DNA from: Edaphochlamys debaryana
Taxonomy: Eukaryota > Chlorophyta > Chlorophyceae > Chlamydomonadales
Direction of reading: 5' to 3'
Length of the DNA stretch: 64,000 nt
Assembly (NCBI GenBank): GCA_016858145.1
Contig: JAEHOE010000010.1
Coordinates: forward strand, 248,001 to 312,000
The notes under the pieces were generated by a model. It made no database searches, was not told where the DNA came from, and was given only the letters and a program-made list of their open reading frames with translations. How positions within the stretch are numbered: position 1 is the first letter of the stretch; each line of letters begins with the position of its first letter. Below, in pieces: positions 34,728 through 47,900 of this stretch. The translations under genes and the position numbers were made by a program.

Positions 34728-37700
34728 CTAGGCCTTGTAAAAGCGGCGCACCGACCGCGGCGCGTCCTCGGGAATGACCGTCTCCGCCTTCTTGGCGGCG
34801 GCCTCCTTGCGCCGGTCGGCCTGGAGGGGATCGAGGAAGGGACGGGGGCGGCATCCGACGGGGATACAGGAACGGATGGTGTCATAGGTGGAGGGGCGCT
34901 CGCGGCAATCAAACAAGCACGGGCCAGACCAAAAGGCTGCTGCTGCTGCTGCTGCTGCTGCCAGAGGCAGCCCCACAAGACCGCCCGTGCCCGCGCCCGA
35001 GCCCCCAGTCCCCGCGCATCTAGCCGCCGACGCACCTCCTGCTTCTGCCGCTCCTTGACCGTGGGCTTGCGCTCCTCGATGATGTTGGTCTGCTTCTTGC
35101 GGTGCCGCTTGCTGGGACGGTTCTTGCCCTTCATCTTGACCTTGTCCTCCGCCTCGCGCCGCTGCGCCGCCAGCCGCGCCGCGTTGGCCGCCGCCTCCTC
35201 CTGCCGCCGCTGCGCCGCCACCTCGCCTGGCTCCTTGCGCAGTCTATGTGAAGGGGCGGAAAGCGACAGTAGATTCCGGCTCGCGTTGGGAATGTAGCTT
35301 TCAGGCCAGAGCAGAGGGAGAGCGCTCCCTGGCAATGATCAGCAACTTAAAAATTCCAAGCCCGAGGCCCATGGCGGTACCCCGCCCGCCCGGCACCCCG
35401 CCCACACAGCCCTCCTAGGCGCGGCCGCCCGCCCCCGCCCCGACGCACACGCACCACACATTCACGACTGCACTCATATCTATCACGCGCCCAAACTACG
35501 CATCCTGAACACGCACCTTCCCACGCTGTCCGGATCGAGCACGATGGTGTCCGGCTGCAGCTTGTCCAGCAGCGCCACCACCTCGCCCTCCTGGCGCTGC
35601 TTGTTGGTCTGGAAGGGGTTGGCCACCAGAGAGTCGAAGTTGGGCTCGCCGGCGCCTGTGGCGGGATGGGGTTATCGGAAGGGAGGCCGGGGATGGGGAT
35701 GGGGGTGGGAATGAGGCAACAGGAAGATACTTGGGATACAGGGGAACGTCGAACGTGGCCGTCTGACAGACAGAACACCCTGATAGCGCCCCCGGGCACG
35801 TCCAGCCAGCCCCGCGCGCTCACCCGGCACCAGGATGGTGCTGATGCCGGCCGAGGTGCCTATCCCCATGACGTCCTCGTAGGGGCAAAAGCGGAAGGAG
35901 CGCAGCACGCCCGCGGGCAGCTGGTGGGTCAGGTAAGGCGACTGCGCCTTGGAGGAGAGTGCGTCCTGCCACACCTGGGGATGGCAAGTGGGTCGGTGGG
36001 TGCGTGGGTGCGTATGCGCGGCATGTTGGGAGGAGTTGGCTCACGGTCAGGTTGCCTTCAGCGGGAGATGCTTGAGCAGGACGCCGGGTGCAGGGGCCTG
36101 GATGGGGTCTCGCAGCACCCGCCGCCACCACCACCACCACCACCACGACGCACACAGAGCCCCGCCTCACCTGCACCTTGCGACCGTACCCCACCGCCAG
36201 CATGCCCCGCTGGCTGATGTCCATGCTCGTGGGCGGCGAGTGCGCGAAGTAGGCGTGCAGGGGCTTGAGCATGCGCACGTCCCACACCTGCCGGGGCCGG
36301 GACAGGGACCAGGGCCGGGACCGGGTGCGGGCACGTTGGGGTGAGAATTAGAACCCCCACGCCCAGGAGAGGGGCGTGACGCTGTGGGTACTAACACTTC
36401 CAAGCTACCGCTGAGTGCAAGTTGGTGCTGCAGGATGCCGCAGAGACCGCATCGCCACCCTCACGCCGCCCTCCCCTGCCCGCGCACCTTGATCTGCCCG
36501 TCCGCCCCCGACGTGACCATGTGGTGCCCCCCCTGGTCCACGGCCAGGGCCGTCACGGGGCCCTGAGCAACAAGGAAATCAAGGGGGATAGTGGTGTCAA
36601 CATGACGTCGTGCCCGTGTGCCTGTCCAACGTTGACTCCGACGTGGCATCCTTGCCGTACAGCGCATACACACATCGCAGTACGGCACCCGTACCTGGTG
36701 GCACAGCATCTTGACGGCCGGCACCGTAAGGTTGGGCGTCCACATGGTGACCGTGCCGCGGGCGTGGCCCAGGCACAGCACGGCGTTGTGCGGGTTCTGG
36801 CGCATAACGCTGCGGCGGCGGAGCAGGAGGGGCAGACAGGAGGATGTTTTCGGAGCATTGGAGAGCGATAGGAGAGATTAGGCGGAAGCCAGCGAGCCCG
36901 GGGAGGCGGGGGGACCGGGTGAGGTCCAGCAACGGAGGAAGTGGGCGCGGCGGGCTTGGAGCTAGCAGCCCTCGGTCAGCGGTGACCGCTATACGCTACG
37001 CCAAGCAGCGACGCGCCCGGGTGCAGGCACGCCGCCACCAGGGGCTGCCACCCGTGGGCTGGCAGGCGCCCGGTGCTGTGCTGCCGGCTGCCGGCCACAC
37101 ACACCTGCAGGGCCCCATCTTGGTGCGGTGCGTGGCCACGATGTGGCCTGTGCTCGTGTCCTGGTAGCGGAGCACGCCTGGCGGTGGACAGGCGGAGAGG
37201 ACAGACAGATACAGGGTTTAGAGACAGGTGTTGGATGGCGCAGATCGGCAACCTGAACGAGCCGCTAGGTCCCGAGTTGAGATCCCGCGTAGAAGTGGAA
37301 AGGGCTCAGGAGAGGCTCGAGGAGGCAGAGCCGAGGGTGGGGCCGGCTCACCCGTGTTGATGCCCCGACGGGCTGCGTGAGGCGCCCCTCCCCTCCCCAT
37401 GTCATTTCAAACCACCCTGCCCCCACCGTGCTCCCCCACGGACGCCAGCAGGAAGTGGTGCGGCAGGAACTCGAGGGCGTGCGCCTCCGCGTGGTCCCGC
37501 AGGCAGTGCACCTGGGGTGGAGTTGGGTTGGGAGTGGTGGTGGTGCGGGTTGGGTGAGGGTGGGAAGTGTGGGAGGGGAGGAGAGCAATGGGTAGCGGGC
37601 GGGGCGGGGTGGGGTGCGGTTGGAGCGGAGCCACAACTGGAGTCTCTTCATACGAGTGCACGCCGCCCCTGGCCCAGCCCCTTCCTGACACCGCCGACCG

Positions 37701-39693
37701 CCACTTGAGCCCCTAGGGCCCCCACCAGCCCCCAGCCCCACCTCGAGGCCGCGCTTGTCGTATATGTACACGTACTTCTTCTGGGCTGCTGCCCAGAAGG
37801 TCTCGTTGTGCAGGAAGGTCACGTCGCGCACCGTCTCCTTGACCTGGGGGTGGGGGTGGAGGAATTGCGCGCGTGGGACAGTGAGCCAAAAGCGCCCCCC
37901 CCCACACACACATACACCAGCAGGCAGCCGCAGCAGTCGGTCTCACACTGGCGCCTCTGGGGCGATCCTCCCACCCGCCCCACACCCCAGCACCATCCCC
38001 ATTCCACTCCATCCACACCCTTCCTAACCGCCCCTCCTCCCCCCCCGTGGGACACTGTGGCGGTATGTACCTTCTCCGGCAATCCCCCTACCGATTCGAT
38101 GGTCTCCCGCTTATCAGCTTCAAACACCCCCCCCTCCCCCCGGCCCCACCTGCACCTCGCACACCAGGTGGCTGCGCTGCCAGTCCATGACCGCCAGGTG
38201 CCCCATCTGCCCGCCCAGCAGCATGAAGCGGCCGTTGCGGGTGAAGGACACGCTGGGGGCGTTGGGGGTTGGGGGTTGGGGTGGGGTGGGGCCGTGCGGG
38301 GGTGGCAGAGAGTGATGGAGGGACATGGGGCATAGGGGTTGTCGACCCGTCGCGCGCGCCCAAGGCTTCCTCGGCGCCTTGCTGCCGCGGTTGCAGGCGA
38401 GTGCCGGGACCAAGGCCTGCGCCAGCGGGTTGCGTTCCCAAGCTGCTGTCGGCTACTACCCGGCGGCCCCACCTGTAGGGCCCCAGGTCGGGCAGGCTGA
38501 GGTCGAAGGCCTTCTTGGCGGCCGTCTGGTCCACCGCCGCCACGATGGCGTCCTGCCGGAAGTTCCAGGTGCGCTCCACGCCTGGAAAGGTGTGGCGGAT
38601 GGGGGAGAAGGGTTCAAGCTCTCAAGCAGCGAGCGGGGCACGGCTGCCCTTGTGGATGGGGCGGGCGCGTCGCTGGCACCACAGAGCAGGGAGAACACGG
38701 GGCTGCCCTCACTGCAGTGCCGGCATCCCCGTAATGAGGGCCTTCCTGAATGGCCCCGAGCTTGCTGCCCGCCCTGGGCCCTGGGCCCCGCCTCAGGGTG
38801 CGCCGCCCGCCCTCGGCCCTGCGGCGCCCTCTCTGTGCCCAGAGTCCTACAGGGCCGCCTCGCCCCGCCGCCGCTCACCCTCCGCCTCCAGCGCTCCCGC
38901 CGAGGCCGGCAGCAGCCACTCATTGATGGCCGCCGCCTTCTTCTGGCTCTTGGAGATCACGTCCTCGCTGCGGCGCAGCTTGCCCTGTGCGGTAGCAGCA
39001 CCGGTAACATGGGGCAAGTTCATGACATCAGGAGCGCCAAACCAGGCTCCTCGAAGCGCCAAAGAAGATATCACAATCAGTCTGCATACCCAGCTTCCGT
39101 ATCGGCTTAAGGCCGCACGACCATGCTGACCAGACCCTCGGGCAGCCTCTCCGTCGCGCCTGCCCCCAGGCTTCTTGGCAGACGGGTCTGACCCCTCGGT
39201 TCCCTCCCGGAGCCCAGGTAGCCGCGCCCGGCCCGGCCCTGCCACAGCCCCAGCTGCTCGCCTTGAGCTTCTTGTCCCCGATGGCCTTTAGGTCCACCCC
39301 CGGGCCCCGCTTCATGCGCTTGGCAGCGGCCGCCAGGTCCGGGTCCTTCTTCTTGCTGCGTGGTTGAGGGGTTGGGCAGATGGAGGGAGGCGTTGGGCGC
39401 AGGCTACAGGTGCCCGTCGTTGCAAGCATGTATGAAGAGCTGACTGAGGTGGAAGGTAGGGATCGAGTCTCTACCGGAACTGCGCGAGATGCAGTCCCCT
39501 TGCCTAGGGTGACGTGCCCTTGCCGGCAACGTCCGCACCCCGCCGGGTAACGGCACCCCGCCGGGTTTGTGGGCACCGGCCGGAATACCCCGCCCCCGGC
39601 CGACGGCGCCTAATGAACCGACACTGCTTCTCACCGCTTCTTCCCCGCTTTCCCCTCGCCGTCTAGCCGTGGCGGCTTGGATTCTTCCGCCAT
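34728..39693 (-). CDS. UTP7: U3 snoRNP/SSU-processome WD40 protein UTP7 (WDR46/BING4)
   Basis: Fifteen exons close in phase: 39635-39693, 39262-39355, 38879-38984, 38473-38581, 38150-38252, 37742-37843, 37427-37511, 37105-37177, 36695-36809, 36488-36562, 36171-36287, 35824-35974, 35517-35655, 35036-35243, 34728-34820 (542 residues, usual length). The basic N-terminus ([23 protein letters not shown] joined to GKLRRSED) precedes the WD40 propeller: [111 protein letters not shown]. The C-terminal tail [20 protein letters not shown] is the BING4 C-terminal region. It works in the nucleolus in early processing of 18S rRNA. The intron after exon 2 starts GCGAGC: the conserved KKLK-GKLRR junction only works with this GC donor. 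It diverges from prefoldin 6. Confidence 0.95.
34937..34961. repeat. (CTG)n microsatellite in the last UTP7 intron
   Basis: About eight CTG/GCT units within the intron between 34820 and 35036. Non-coding in the spliced model. Confidence 0.8.
36122..36146. repeat. (CCA)n microsatellite in a UTP7 intron
   Basis: About eight CCA/CAC units just downstream (on the minus strand) of the exon ending at 36171. Confidence 0.8.
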
Positions 39694-40110
39694 GGCGACG
39701 ATGCGACTCCCCGCCGCCTCACGCCCAGTTGCCGCTCAAGCAAGTTAAACTAGCAGATTGCCAGATGCCACTCCGTCAACACCGTGTAGGGCAGGTATGC
39801 CTCGCCGCCGCAGTTGGAAGCGAGTTGGCGTCGGGAGGGCCTAAGGCAGGCGCAGGCTGACTGCAAGGTAATGAGATACAGCGTTCGGGATGCTAGGTAC
39901 TGTTGCAAGCTCGCGACGAGGGCTTTTGGTTGCGGACCTCCATTCGGGCGCCTGGATGCAGGGCAAAAGGTTTGCCGCTCGGCGCGACACATCAACCAAG
40001 ATAGAGTGCTTACATTGTCGCACCTAGATCATTTCTCCATCCTTCACCTAGCTTCGGCACACACGCGCGAACAACCAAAGCATCTGTCTCGCGCTGCTGC
40101 TTGACGGACA
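39694..40110. promoter_or_regulatory. Short divergent promoter region, UTP7 / PFD6
   Basis: 417 bases separate the start codons of UTP7 (minus) and prefoldin 6 (plus), which are therefore transcribed divergently from a compact shared region. No TATA box or other motif can be named with confidence. The middle is AT-richer than the exons. Confidence 0.55.
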
Positions 40111-41427
40111 ATGGCGGACCCGGAGTCGATCAAGAAGGCGTTGCAGAAAGAGATGTCGGTCTACCAGACCCTTCAACAAGGTGCTTGCGGAAGGCCGCGC
40201 CGGCAGTGCCATCTCGCGCGGGGTTTGCCCAAGGCTGATCCAGGGCTCCCTTGCGCCCCTCAGAGCTATCAAAGTTCGTGAAGACGCGGACGGAGCTCTC
40301 CGCGCGGGCGAACGAGACGGATATCGTGCTGGAGGTGGGGTCCCACACAGGGGTCCCGTGTGCCTACCCAACTTGGGCGCGCTGGGCTGAGCCGAGGCCG
40401 TGCTGTGAGGCTGGCTCATACACCGCCTGCTCCTAGGTCACTGCCTGAGTGGTGGACCTCATCAGTGGGAGCCAGAAGACGTTGGCTTGTTGGATGTAAG
40501 GGTGGAGGCGGTCTCTGGGACCGGGCGCGCAGACGCTAAGCGTCATCCCTCCCCAACCCTACAGGAGCTGAAGCTGCTTGACGATGACGCCAACGTCTTC
40601 AAGAGCGTAGGGCCGGTGCTCGTGCGCCAGGTGGGAGCCGCACCGGGCGCTTGGAAAGGGCACTGGCACAGGGCAGGCAGGACGACACGCGCTGGGGTTG
40701 CGGGTGCCTTGCCGGCGCCATGCAGCCCCCGTTTGAGGCCGTGAAGGTGGCGCGGGGGCTTAGGTGTTCAGATCACGAGGGCCACGTTGGGCGCGGCGGC
40801 CAGGGGCTATGCGGGAGAGGTGTCGATCAGCTGCGCTGCTGTCACAGGGGCTGGTCAGCGAACAGGGTTTGGGATTCTTACCTGGCGGACAATGTCAGGG
40901 CAACAGGGATCGCGCACCCGGCGCCTGGCACCAACCCCCACACCGGCCTTGCTGCATGCGCTTTGCCTCATGCGCCTGCCCTCCTGTCACGCCGGATCCA
41001 GGATCTGGTGGAGGCCCGCTCCAACGTGACCAACCGCCTGGAGTTCATTAAGAAGGATCTGGAGCGGTTAGACGGGCAGATCAAGAGCCTGGAGGGGCGC
41101 ATGATGGAGCGGGAGAAGGAGGTGAGCGGGATTGGAGTTGGGGGATAGGGATGGTCAAGGCGGGGTCATGGGTTGGCCGTGGGAAGTAAGACACGTGGAG
41201 GTGGGCAGGTAGATCTGGGGGCTAGGCCACTTCGCGAAGAGTAAGAGCCCATGCAGACCTACAGAATGGCCGGGGAGTATGGGGCTGGGGCAAAGCTTCT
41301 CACGCACTTTCATACTCCTGGGGCCTGACCTACTGCCTGCCGTGCCCTCTCCCCGCCCCTGCCTGACCAGATGATGAAGCTGCAAGGCAAGCTGCGTGCG
41401 GCAGGCGGCAGCGGCGCGTCGGCATGA
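40111..41427 (+). CDS. PFD6: Prefoldin subunit 6 (beta-type)
   Basis: Five exons close in phase: 40111-40180, 40264-40334, 40565-40630, 41002-41121, 41371-41427 (127 residues, matching the family's usual 120-130). Two coiled-coil arms flank the beta-hairpin core: MADPESIKKALQKEMSVYQT, then ELSKFVKTRTELSARANETD, then ELKLLDDDANVFKSVGPVLV with RQ (human: GSNVVFKL-GPVLVKQ), then EARSNVTNRLEFIKKDLERL. The subunit is part of the hexameric cytosolic prefoldin that hands nascent actin and tubulin to the CCT chaperonin, relevant in a flagellated cell. Translation starts at the first ATG of the exon. TGTAA at 41837-41841, 410 bases past the stop, is the likely poly(A) signal and lies just before the next gene. 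Confidence 0.95.
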
Positions 41428-41836
41428 GCTGACAGCAGGTTGTCCGCTCTTTCGGGCCTGCATCGTGGTTGGAGGTAGCTGGTCCCCGCGGGCCACGCCA
41501 AGGTTATGGGACTGGCCTTGGCGGCGGCTGACGAGACGGAGGATGGAGCCAGGACGAGGAGGACAAGGAATGGTCTTCTCCGCTAGTTGGAGCGCCGAAG
41601 TTGGCGTGGGGTCGCTTGTAGCGGCGGAGGCGGCTTCAGGGTGCCCACGAGCTGGTTTGGCAGGGGTGGGGTAGGTCCGCCATCCGCGCCAGGCTGGCCT
41701 GGTGGTGTCGCTCTTTGGAGTGTGCCGTGCGCTGTGTCTTAGGATAGGGGCCAGGAGTCGGGCACGGTGCCGTACGGTTTGGGATGTCGTACGAGGTGTG
41801 GACACAGCACGCGACCTTGACGGGGCCCTTGATCCC

Positions 41837-41841
41837 TGTAA
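41837..41841 (+). terminator. Candidate TGTAA polyadenylation signal for PFD6
   Basis: A TGTAA pentamer 410 bases after the prefoldin 6 stop and 88 bases before the next start codon on the same strand. The spacing fits a chlorophycean 3' UTR. Confidence 0.5.
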
Positions 41842-41929
41842 GCTGACGTGAAGCCTGCTATGAACCCTGACATGATGCGAACACGGTTGTAGCGGCGCTG
41901 AGCTCGCAGTCTTCCAAATTTGCGGGAAC

Positions 41930-44900
41930 ATGGCGACCGCGCTGTCGTCGGTTCCCGGCATGCCGGACTTGCAGGTGCGCTGCTTGTACCTTAGAGGAAT
42001 GTCTTCAGCACCTGACTCCTGGATTTGGCCGTCCCGCAGCTCCGGATGTCAAAGAAAATTGCTCAGCTCACGAAGGTACGCGACTCGCTGGCCCGGGTGT
42101 GCCGCAGCACGGTTGTGCGAGAATGCCATCAATTGCTGTACAGGTTATCTACCATCTAAACAATAAGAACGAGGACAATGAGCTTGACCTTGCGGAGCTG
42201 GCGGAGCAATACGAGACGGAGATAGAGCAGATTCTGAAGGACACAGCGGATAAGATAAACCACTTCAAGGCGCAGCTCGATGCCGCAAACGACGTGGCCC
42301 GGCTCGCGGAGCTGACCAAGGTGTGCCCCCGCACGCGGCCCGTGACCCCTCGCCGTGTGCAGCCCGGCCCCCACCGCGCTCAGAACGTCCACACAACCCC
42401 TCCCCCTTGCCGCCCAACCACACGCAGCAAATGGAGGCGAAGTACGAGGACGAGCGGCGGCGGTGCATAACGGAAATCGAGTCGATCCGCAAGGTGCGGC
42501 TTTGGCCCCAAGCAGCTGGCGGGACAGTTCTACGCCAGCAAGCCATGCTCCCTCTTAAACCCTGCTTCTCGCCTCCCGTCTCCCCGTGCAAATGGCTCTC
42601 CGAGCGCAGCGTGCGGCTGACAAGGAGGCGGCCATCCAGAAGGCGGCCACTAAGCAGGTGGAGGCGCTGCAGGTGCAGGTGGACGACCTCCAGCGCCAGC
42701 TGCAGGTGCGCAGCTGTGGCGGCCGCACCGGACCTGGCCCTGCGTTGGAGGAGCGTGGAGGTGTCCCTATGTGGATGCTGGAGGGGGGGCGCTGCGGTGG
42801 CCGCTTGCCTCTGGGGGCCAAGGAGGCCGCAGCACCGTGCGAGCGGTCACGCCGCCGTGGTCGCCTGAGCAGGGGAGGGGTTTTGGCGCAGGAGCAGCCA
42901 GGGGGGTTGGAGGCTCTACGTTATGGCGGTGGCCTGGCTTTTATGGACTCAACTCCTTCCCAGGCTGCGCGAGGAGAGCCCCGCACTAGTCCAGGAGCAA
43001 GTCGGCGCGCCGGGCCCCACCAGCCAACCCCCTCCCACCTGTCAATTCCTGCCCCCGGCCCCAGGCCCGCATCAAGGAAATCAACGACATGGCCTCTCAG
43101 TCCACCGCCAGCAACCAGGTGCGTGGCGTCCAGCGGCAGAGGGGGACCAGAAGTACCGTTCATAATGGACCATTTGCAGGACGGGGTAGGACGGGCAGTC
43201 CAGGCGGACTCCGTTCTGCTTGTTTAGGGGCGGGTAGACCCTGCAGAGCGCACGCACGCCTGACTGGGCGCAGGAGCTGCAAGCCGCGCTGGCACGCGCT
43301 CGTCAGGAGACGGAGGACGCGATCCAGACGCACAACAAGAAGTATAACGACATGCTGGCGGATCGCATGCGGATCGAGGACGGGCTGAACGACCAGATCG
43401 CGGATCTCAAGCGGAAGCTGGAGGCAGCTGCCCGCTCCCGCGAGGATCTGGATTCGGCTTTCGGCGAGGCGCGCACGCGATGGGACCAGGAGCGGGCGGG
43501 CATGCTGGAGGACCGCAAGGTGCGGCCCGGGGCTCGGGACTCGGGAGGGCAGGAGCAGGATGTGTGGGGTCCAGGTCGTGCGGGCCAGCGGTCAGGCGCA
43601 CACGGTAAGGGATGAGGTCGGCATTGGACCAAGGGCGCGTATGGAAGCCGCAGGCCGTGGGCCGGCTGCATTGCACGCCCCACCGATCTTCCCTACCCGC
43701 TGCTGGGCCTGCTTCCTCCTAACATACCGGTACCGGTGTCTCCCTCAGGCCGGGGACGCCGCCTGGAAGGGCAAGGTGGAGGCGCTGGTGGAGGAGGTGC
43801 AGCGGGAGAAGGGCTCCGCCAAGGACGCCGCCAAGCGGGCGGCGGACGCGGCGGCGGAGGCGGGGGCGCGCATTAAGAGCCTGGAGGGGTCGCTGGCGGG
43901 CGTGGAGGAGGCACTGCGGGGCAAGACCGCTGAGGCCCACAGGTGGGGCTGGGGCAGAGGTGTGGTGTGGGGCGGGTGGAGGCTGGAGGAAGCGACGGTT
44001 GAGGGCCCGGCCGGCCTTGCTGTCGACGCCGCGCCTGCCTGGGCTGGCCAGGCCTGTGTGCCTGTTGCGCGGGTTCGGGGCTCACGGTCACCTCCTCTAA
44101 CCCTCCCCACGTCAATGCACTCCCCCCAGTCTGTCCGAGGAGCTGGCCGCGCTCAAGGCCGCCAGCGCCGCAACCCAGGCGGAGCTGGAGAAGCAGCTGG
44201 CGTCGGCGCGGGCGCAGGTGGGTAGCGGGGGTTGGGTACCGGTGGTGGGTACCGTGGGGGCGCCTGTTGGGAGGGAGGAGGGGCGTCACAGCTTGGGCGC
44301 ACGCGCGGAATCGCGGAATCGCAAGTCCCGGGCTGCTTCCTCGTTATGCCAGCCCCGCCACTCCACCCGTCCCCACCACTTCCTGCACTCGCCGATCCAC
44401 ACCTGCCCCCTCTGTCCCAACCTCCCCGCCCCCTCCCCCTACCCACCCCTTCCTTCTCCTCCCTTCCCCTAGTCGAAGCTCTGTCCACAAGCTCCCGTCC
44501 CAAACCCCCCCTGACCACTCCCCTCACCCTGGTATCCTGGATCTCGCCCAGCAAGGAGCACCCCCTCACCCCTCCCCTCTCCAGATCGAGGCTCTGTCCA
44601 CGGGCTCGGCGGGCGACAAGCAGGCCTTCGCCGCGGCCCAGGCGGAGGCGGAGGCGGAGCAGCAGCGACTGGCGGCGGCGCTGCGCAAGGCCGAGGGCGA
44701 GCTGGTCGACACGCGGAGGCAGCTGGGCGAGGCCAAGGTCAGTAGCACATTGAGACGGGGCGTTGCGTGCGTTGAGGCGGTGGACGGGAGGGCATGTTGG
44801 CTGGATGGATCAGGGAGCAAGCGAGGCGGGGATCGGGGTTTGGGGATCGGGAGGCGCGAAGCCCGCTCCCCGCGGCTGCTGCATGTGGCCAAGGCGCCGC

Positions 44901-47900
44901 CCGAGAACTCTGTGCCCATGCCCCTCCACTCCCCCACCCCACACACACCCGCCGCTCCGCGCCCTTCCCCCCACGCTCCGTATCCTGCACCCCAGGCCGA
45001 GATCGAGTCACTCAACTCGCAGCTGACCAAGACCCGGGTGGACGGTGACGCGGTGGCGGGGCAGCTCAAGGCCAAGATCGCCCAGCTGGAGGAGGAGCTC
45101 AAGCGGGCGGTGGTCATGGGGCAGAGCGACGCCAAGGACGCAGCCGCCAAGGTGCGTGGGCGGCGGGTGCAGGGGAAGGCGGCAAGGAGCCGCGCTACGA
45201 CGCAGCAAAGTGCGTAGTTCGAGAGGCTGTGTGCAAAGATGAGCCCCGCCTCAAGGCGGGGCTTGCCGCGGGCACCGGTCGCGCCTGGCTTGCGTTTGCG
45301 TGTCAGCTGCTGTCGCTTACCACGCTCTGACGTCCCTTCTTGGCCCGTACGTACGGCGGCCGTACGGCAGATGCGATCCGATTACGAGAAGAAGATATCA
45401 GACGCCGCCGACGCTGCCCGCAAGGCGCTGGAGCAGGCCCAGCGGGAGCGGGACGATGCAATTGAGGCGGCGCGGCGGGACGCGGCGGCGAGGCTGGCGG
45501 GGGCCGAGGGCTCCGCAAAGTCGGCCATGGACGACCTGCGCAAGCGGTGGGGTGGTGGGGATGGGGCGCGGGTGAGGGTGGATTGCTTTCGACACAGCAA
45601 GGCTGACGAGGCGGTTCCGGGTCTGCAAGAGCGGTATTGGGACGGTTGCGGACGGGCCCATTCTACAGCTGCACCGGGGCGGCACTTGCAGCCCTCACCG
45701 CCCTGGCCCTGGCCCTCCCCAACCCAATACCTTCTTATGCCCCGACCCCGAACCCTCACCTCCGTCCACCCTCCACCACCACCGTGCAGGCTGGAGTCTG
45801 ACCGGGACGCCAAGGTGGCAGCCCTGGAGGCCGCCGCCACCAAGGCAGCCCGCGAGGCGGAGGCGGCCGCCGACGACCTGCGGCGGCGCCTGGCGGCGGC
45901 GGAGGCGCTGGCGGCGGAGGAGCGGCGTGGCAAGGAGGCGGCGGCCAAGGAGGGCGCGGAACTGCGGAGGCAGGGCGAGGCGGCGGCCAAGGAGGCGGAG
46001 GCGGCAAAGGTGGGGGTGGGGTTGAGGGCTTGGGAGGAGTGCGGAGCGCGGTGTGGGGCGAGCGGGCCCTGATCGGTAATAACGGGGCGGCTGCCTGGGT
46101 TCGGCTCGGGCTTGCGGGTGATAGATGGTCGGGCCTGGCGTGTAAGTAACGAAATGGCAAGCTTCTGCAATGGGGCACCGTATGGACAGGCCGGCTATCC
46201 ACCGCGCCTGGGCTTCCATCGACTCCAGCCAGCAGCCCTTCACACACGCTTGCTCCCGTTTGATGCTCCCGGGTAACCTAAGCACACGCTTGCTCAACCA
46301 ACTCCTTGGCCCCCTACAATCGCCCTCGCCCCTCGCGCAGGCCCAACTGGAGTCCCGCATAGCGCAGCTCACCGCCGCCGAGGCAGCCGCTCAGAAGGAG
46401 GCAAGTCCTTCCAAGCGCCGGGGTCTTGTCGGGGAGCAGGGAAGGGCTTGGCAAAAGTGGACGACACACTCGCCCACCCCCTCGACTCCGAGCCCTGCAA
46501 CCCATCCCATCCCAATCCCTTCACTTCCCAGAACGCTCCCACCCCCCTTCCACACACACACGCACAGGTCGAGCGGATGAAGGCGGCGCTGACCGCTGCC
46601 GAGGCGGCGGGCGGGGACCAGGGCAAGCAGATCGCGGACCTGCGGGCCGAGCTGGAGGCAGGGCGGAAGAAGGTGCGGGCAGGCGCTTGGGCGCAGGGAT
46701 GGGGATGCGCGGAGTGAGCTTACGGCCAGATGGATGAAACGTGGTACACGTTTCTGCCCTTATCGCGCACCCAGAGGCTGTGTCGATCACCAAGCGCGCC
46801 TGGCACTCTTGCGCGGTTCTCATCATTCGCTGGCATTCCCCCTTGGCTCCTTCCCCCCAGGCGGAGGCCGACAAGGCGGCTGCGCAGGCGCTCATGGCCT
46901 CCGAGGTCGCCCGTGTGGAGCGGGAGGGGGCGGCCAAGCTGGAGGCAGCGCTGCGGCAGGTGGGAGGGGAGGGGGCAGGGGAGGGGCAGGCGGAGAGAGG
47001 AGAGGGGAGAGGGGAGACGCTGGGAAGACGCTGCTCCACGGCCGCATAAAAGTACAAGGAACGACGACATGGCCTGGTCAGGGGGCCGTGTCGACACCAT
47101 GGGATGGGAGTATGGGATGCAGGCAGGGGTTGGCTGCGATGCGGTACAGCTGGTGAGGTCAGCTCCTAGGACCCGTGCAGCTACTCGTAAGCACAACCGT
47201 CAGCTGCAGTGCACTCGCGAGGCCGAGGCCGAAGCGGGCGCACAGCCGCCCGTGTGTGGGCAGACCCCGTCCGTGCACCGGTATCCGGGCTACGCCGAGG
47301 CGGCCGCCGCTGTGCCTCCGGCCTCCGCCCCCAGGCACACTCGGAGGCGGACGCGCGGCTGGCGGCGGAGCTGTCGTCGCTGCGGGCGCAGCTGAGCGCG
47401 GCGGGGGGCGCGGCGGAGGCGGGCCTGCGGGCGCAGATGGAGGAGCAGAAGAAGCGGCTCGAGGGGGAGCTGGCGGCAGCCAAGGCAGCGCACCAGAAGG
47501 TGCGGCGGGCAGGCACCACTCCGCGCCCCCTCCTCAATCCCATGCTCACACCCGCGCTACTACTCGCATCCGCACGCACGCCCAAGCGCGGCCCCATCGC
47601 ACACGCGACGCTCTACGTCACCCGCACACCCCCGCCCTTCGTCGAACTTCGCCCCGTCCTCCCCCTCGGAATCCCCCCACCCTCCGTTATAGGAGCTTGA
47701 GGAGCTCCGGCGGCAGCACGAGGCAGCCCTGGCGGACGCCGCCGCCCGCGCCGCCGCCGAGCTGGCGGCGGCCCGCTCCGCCGCCGCCAGCTCCCAGGCC
47801 TCCACCGAGGAGTCGCTCAAGCAGGCCATGGCGGCGGCGGTGGCGGCGGCGGACGCAAAGGCCAAGGAGGCCCTTGAGGCGCTGCGCAGGTGCGGCCCCA

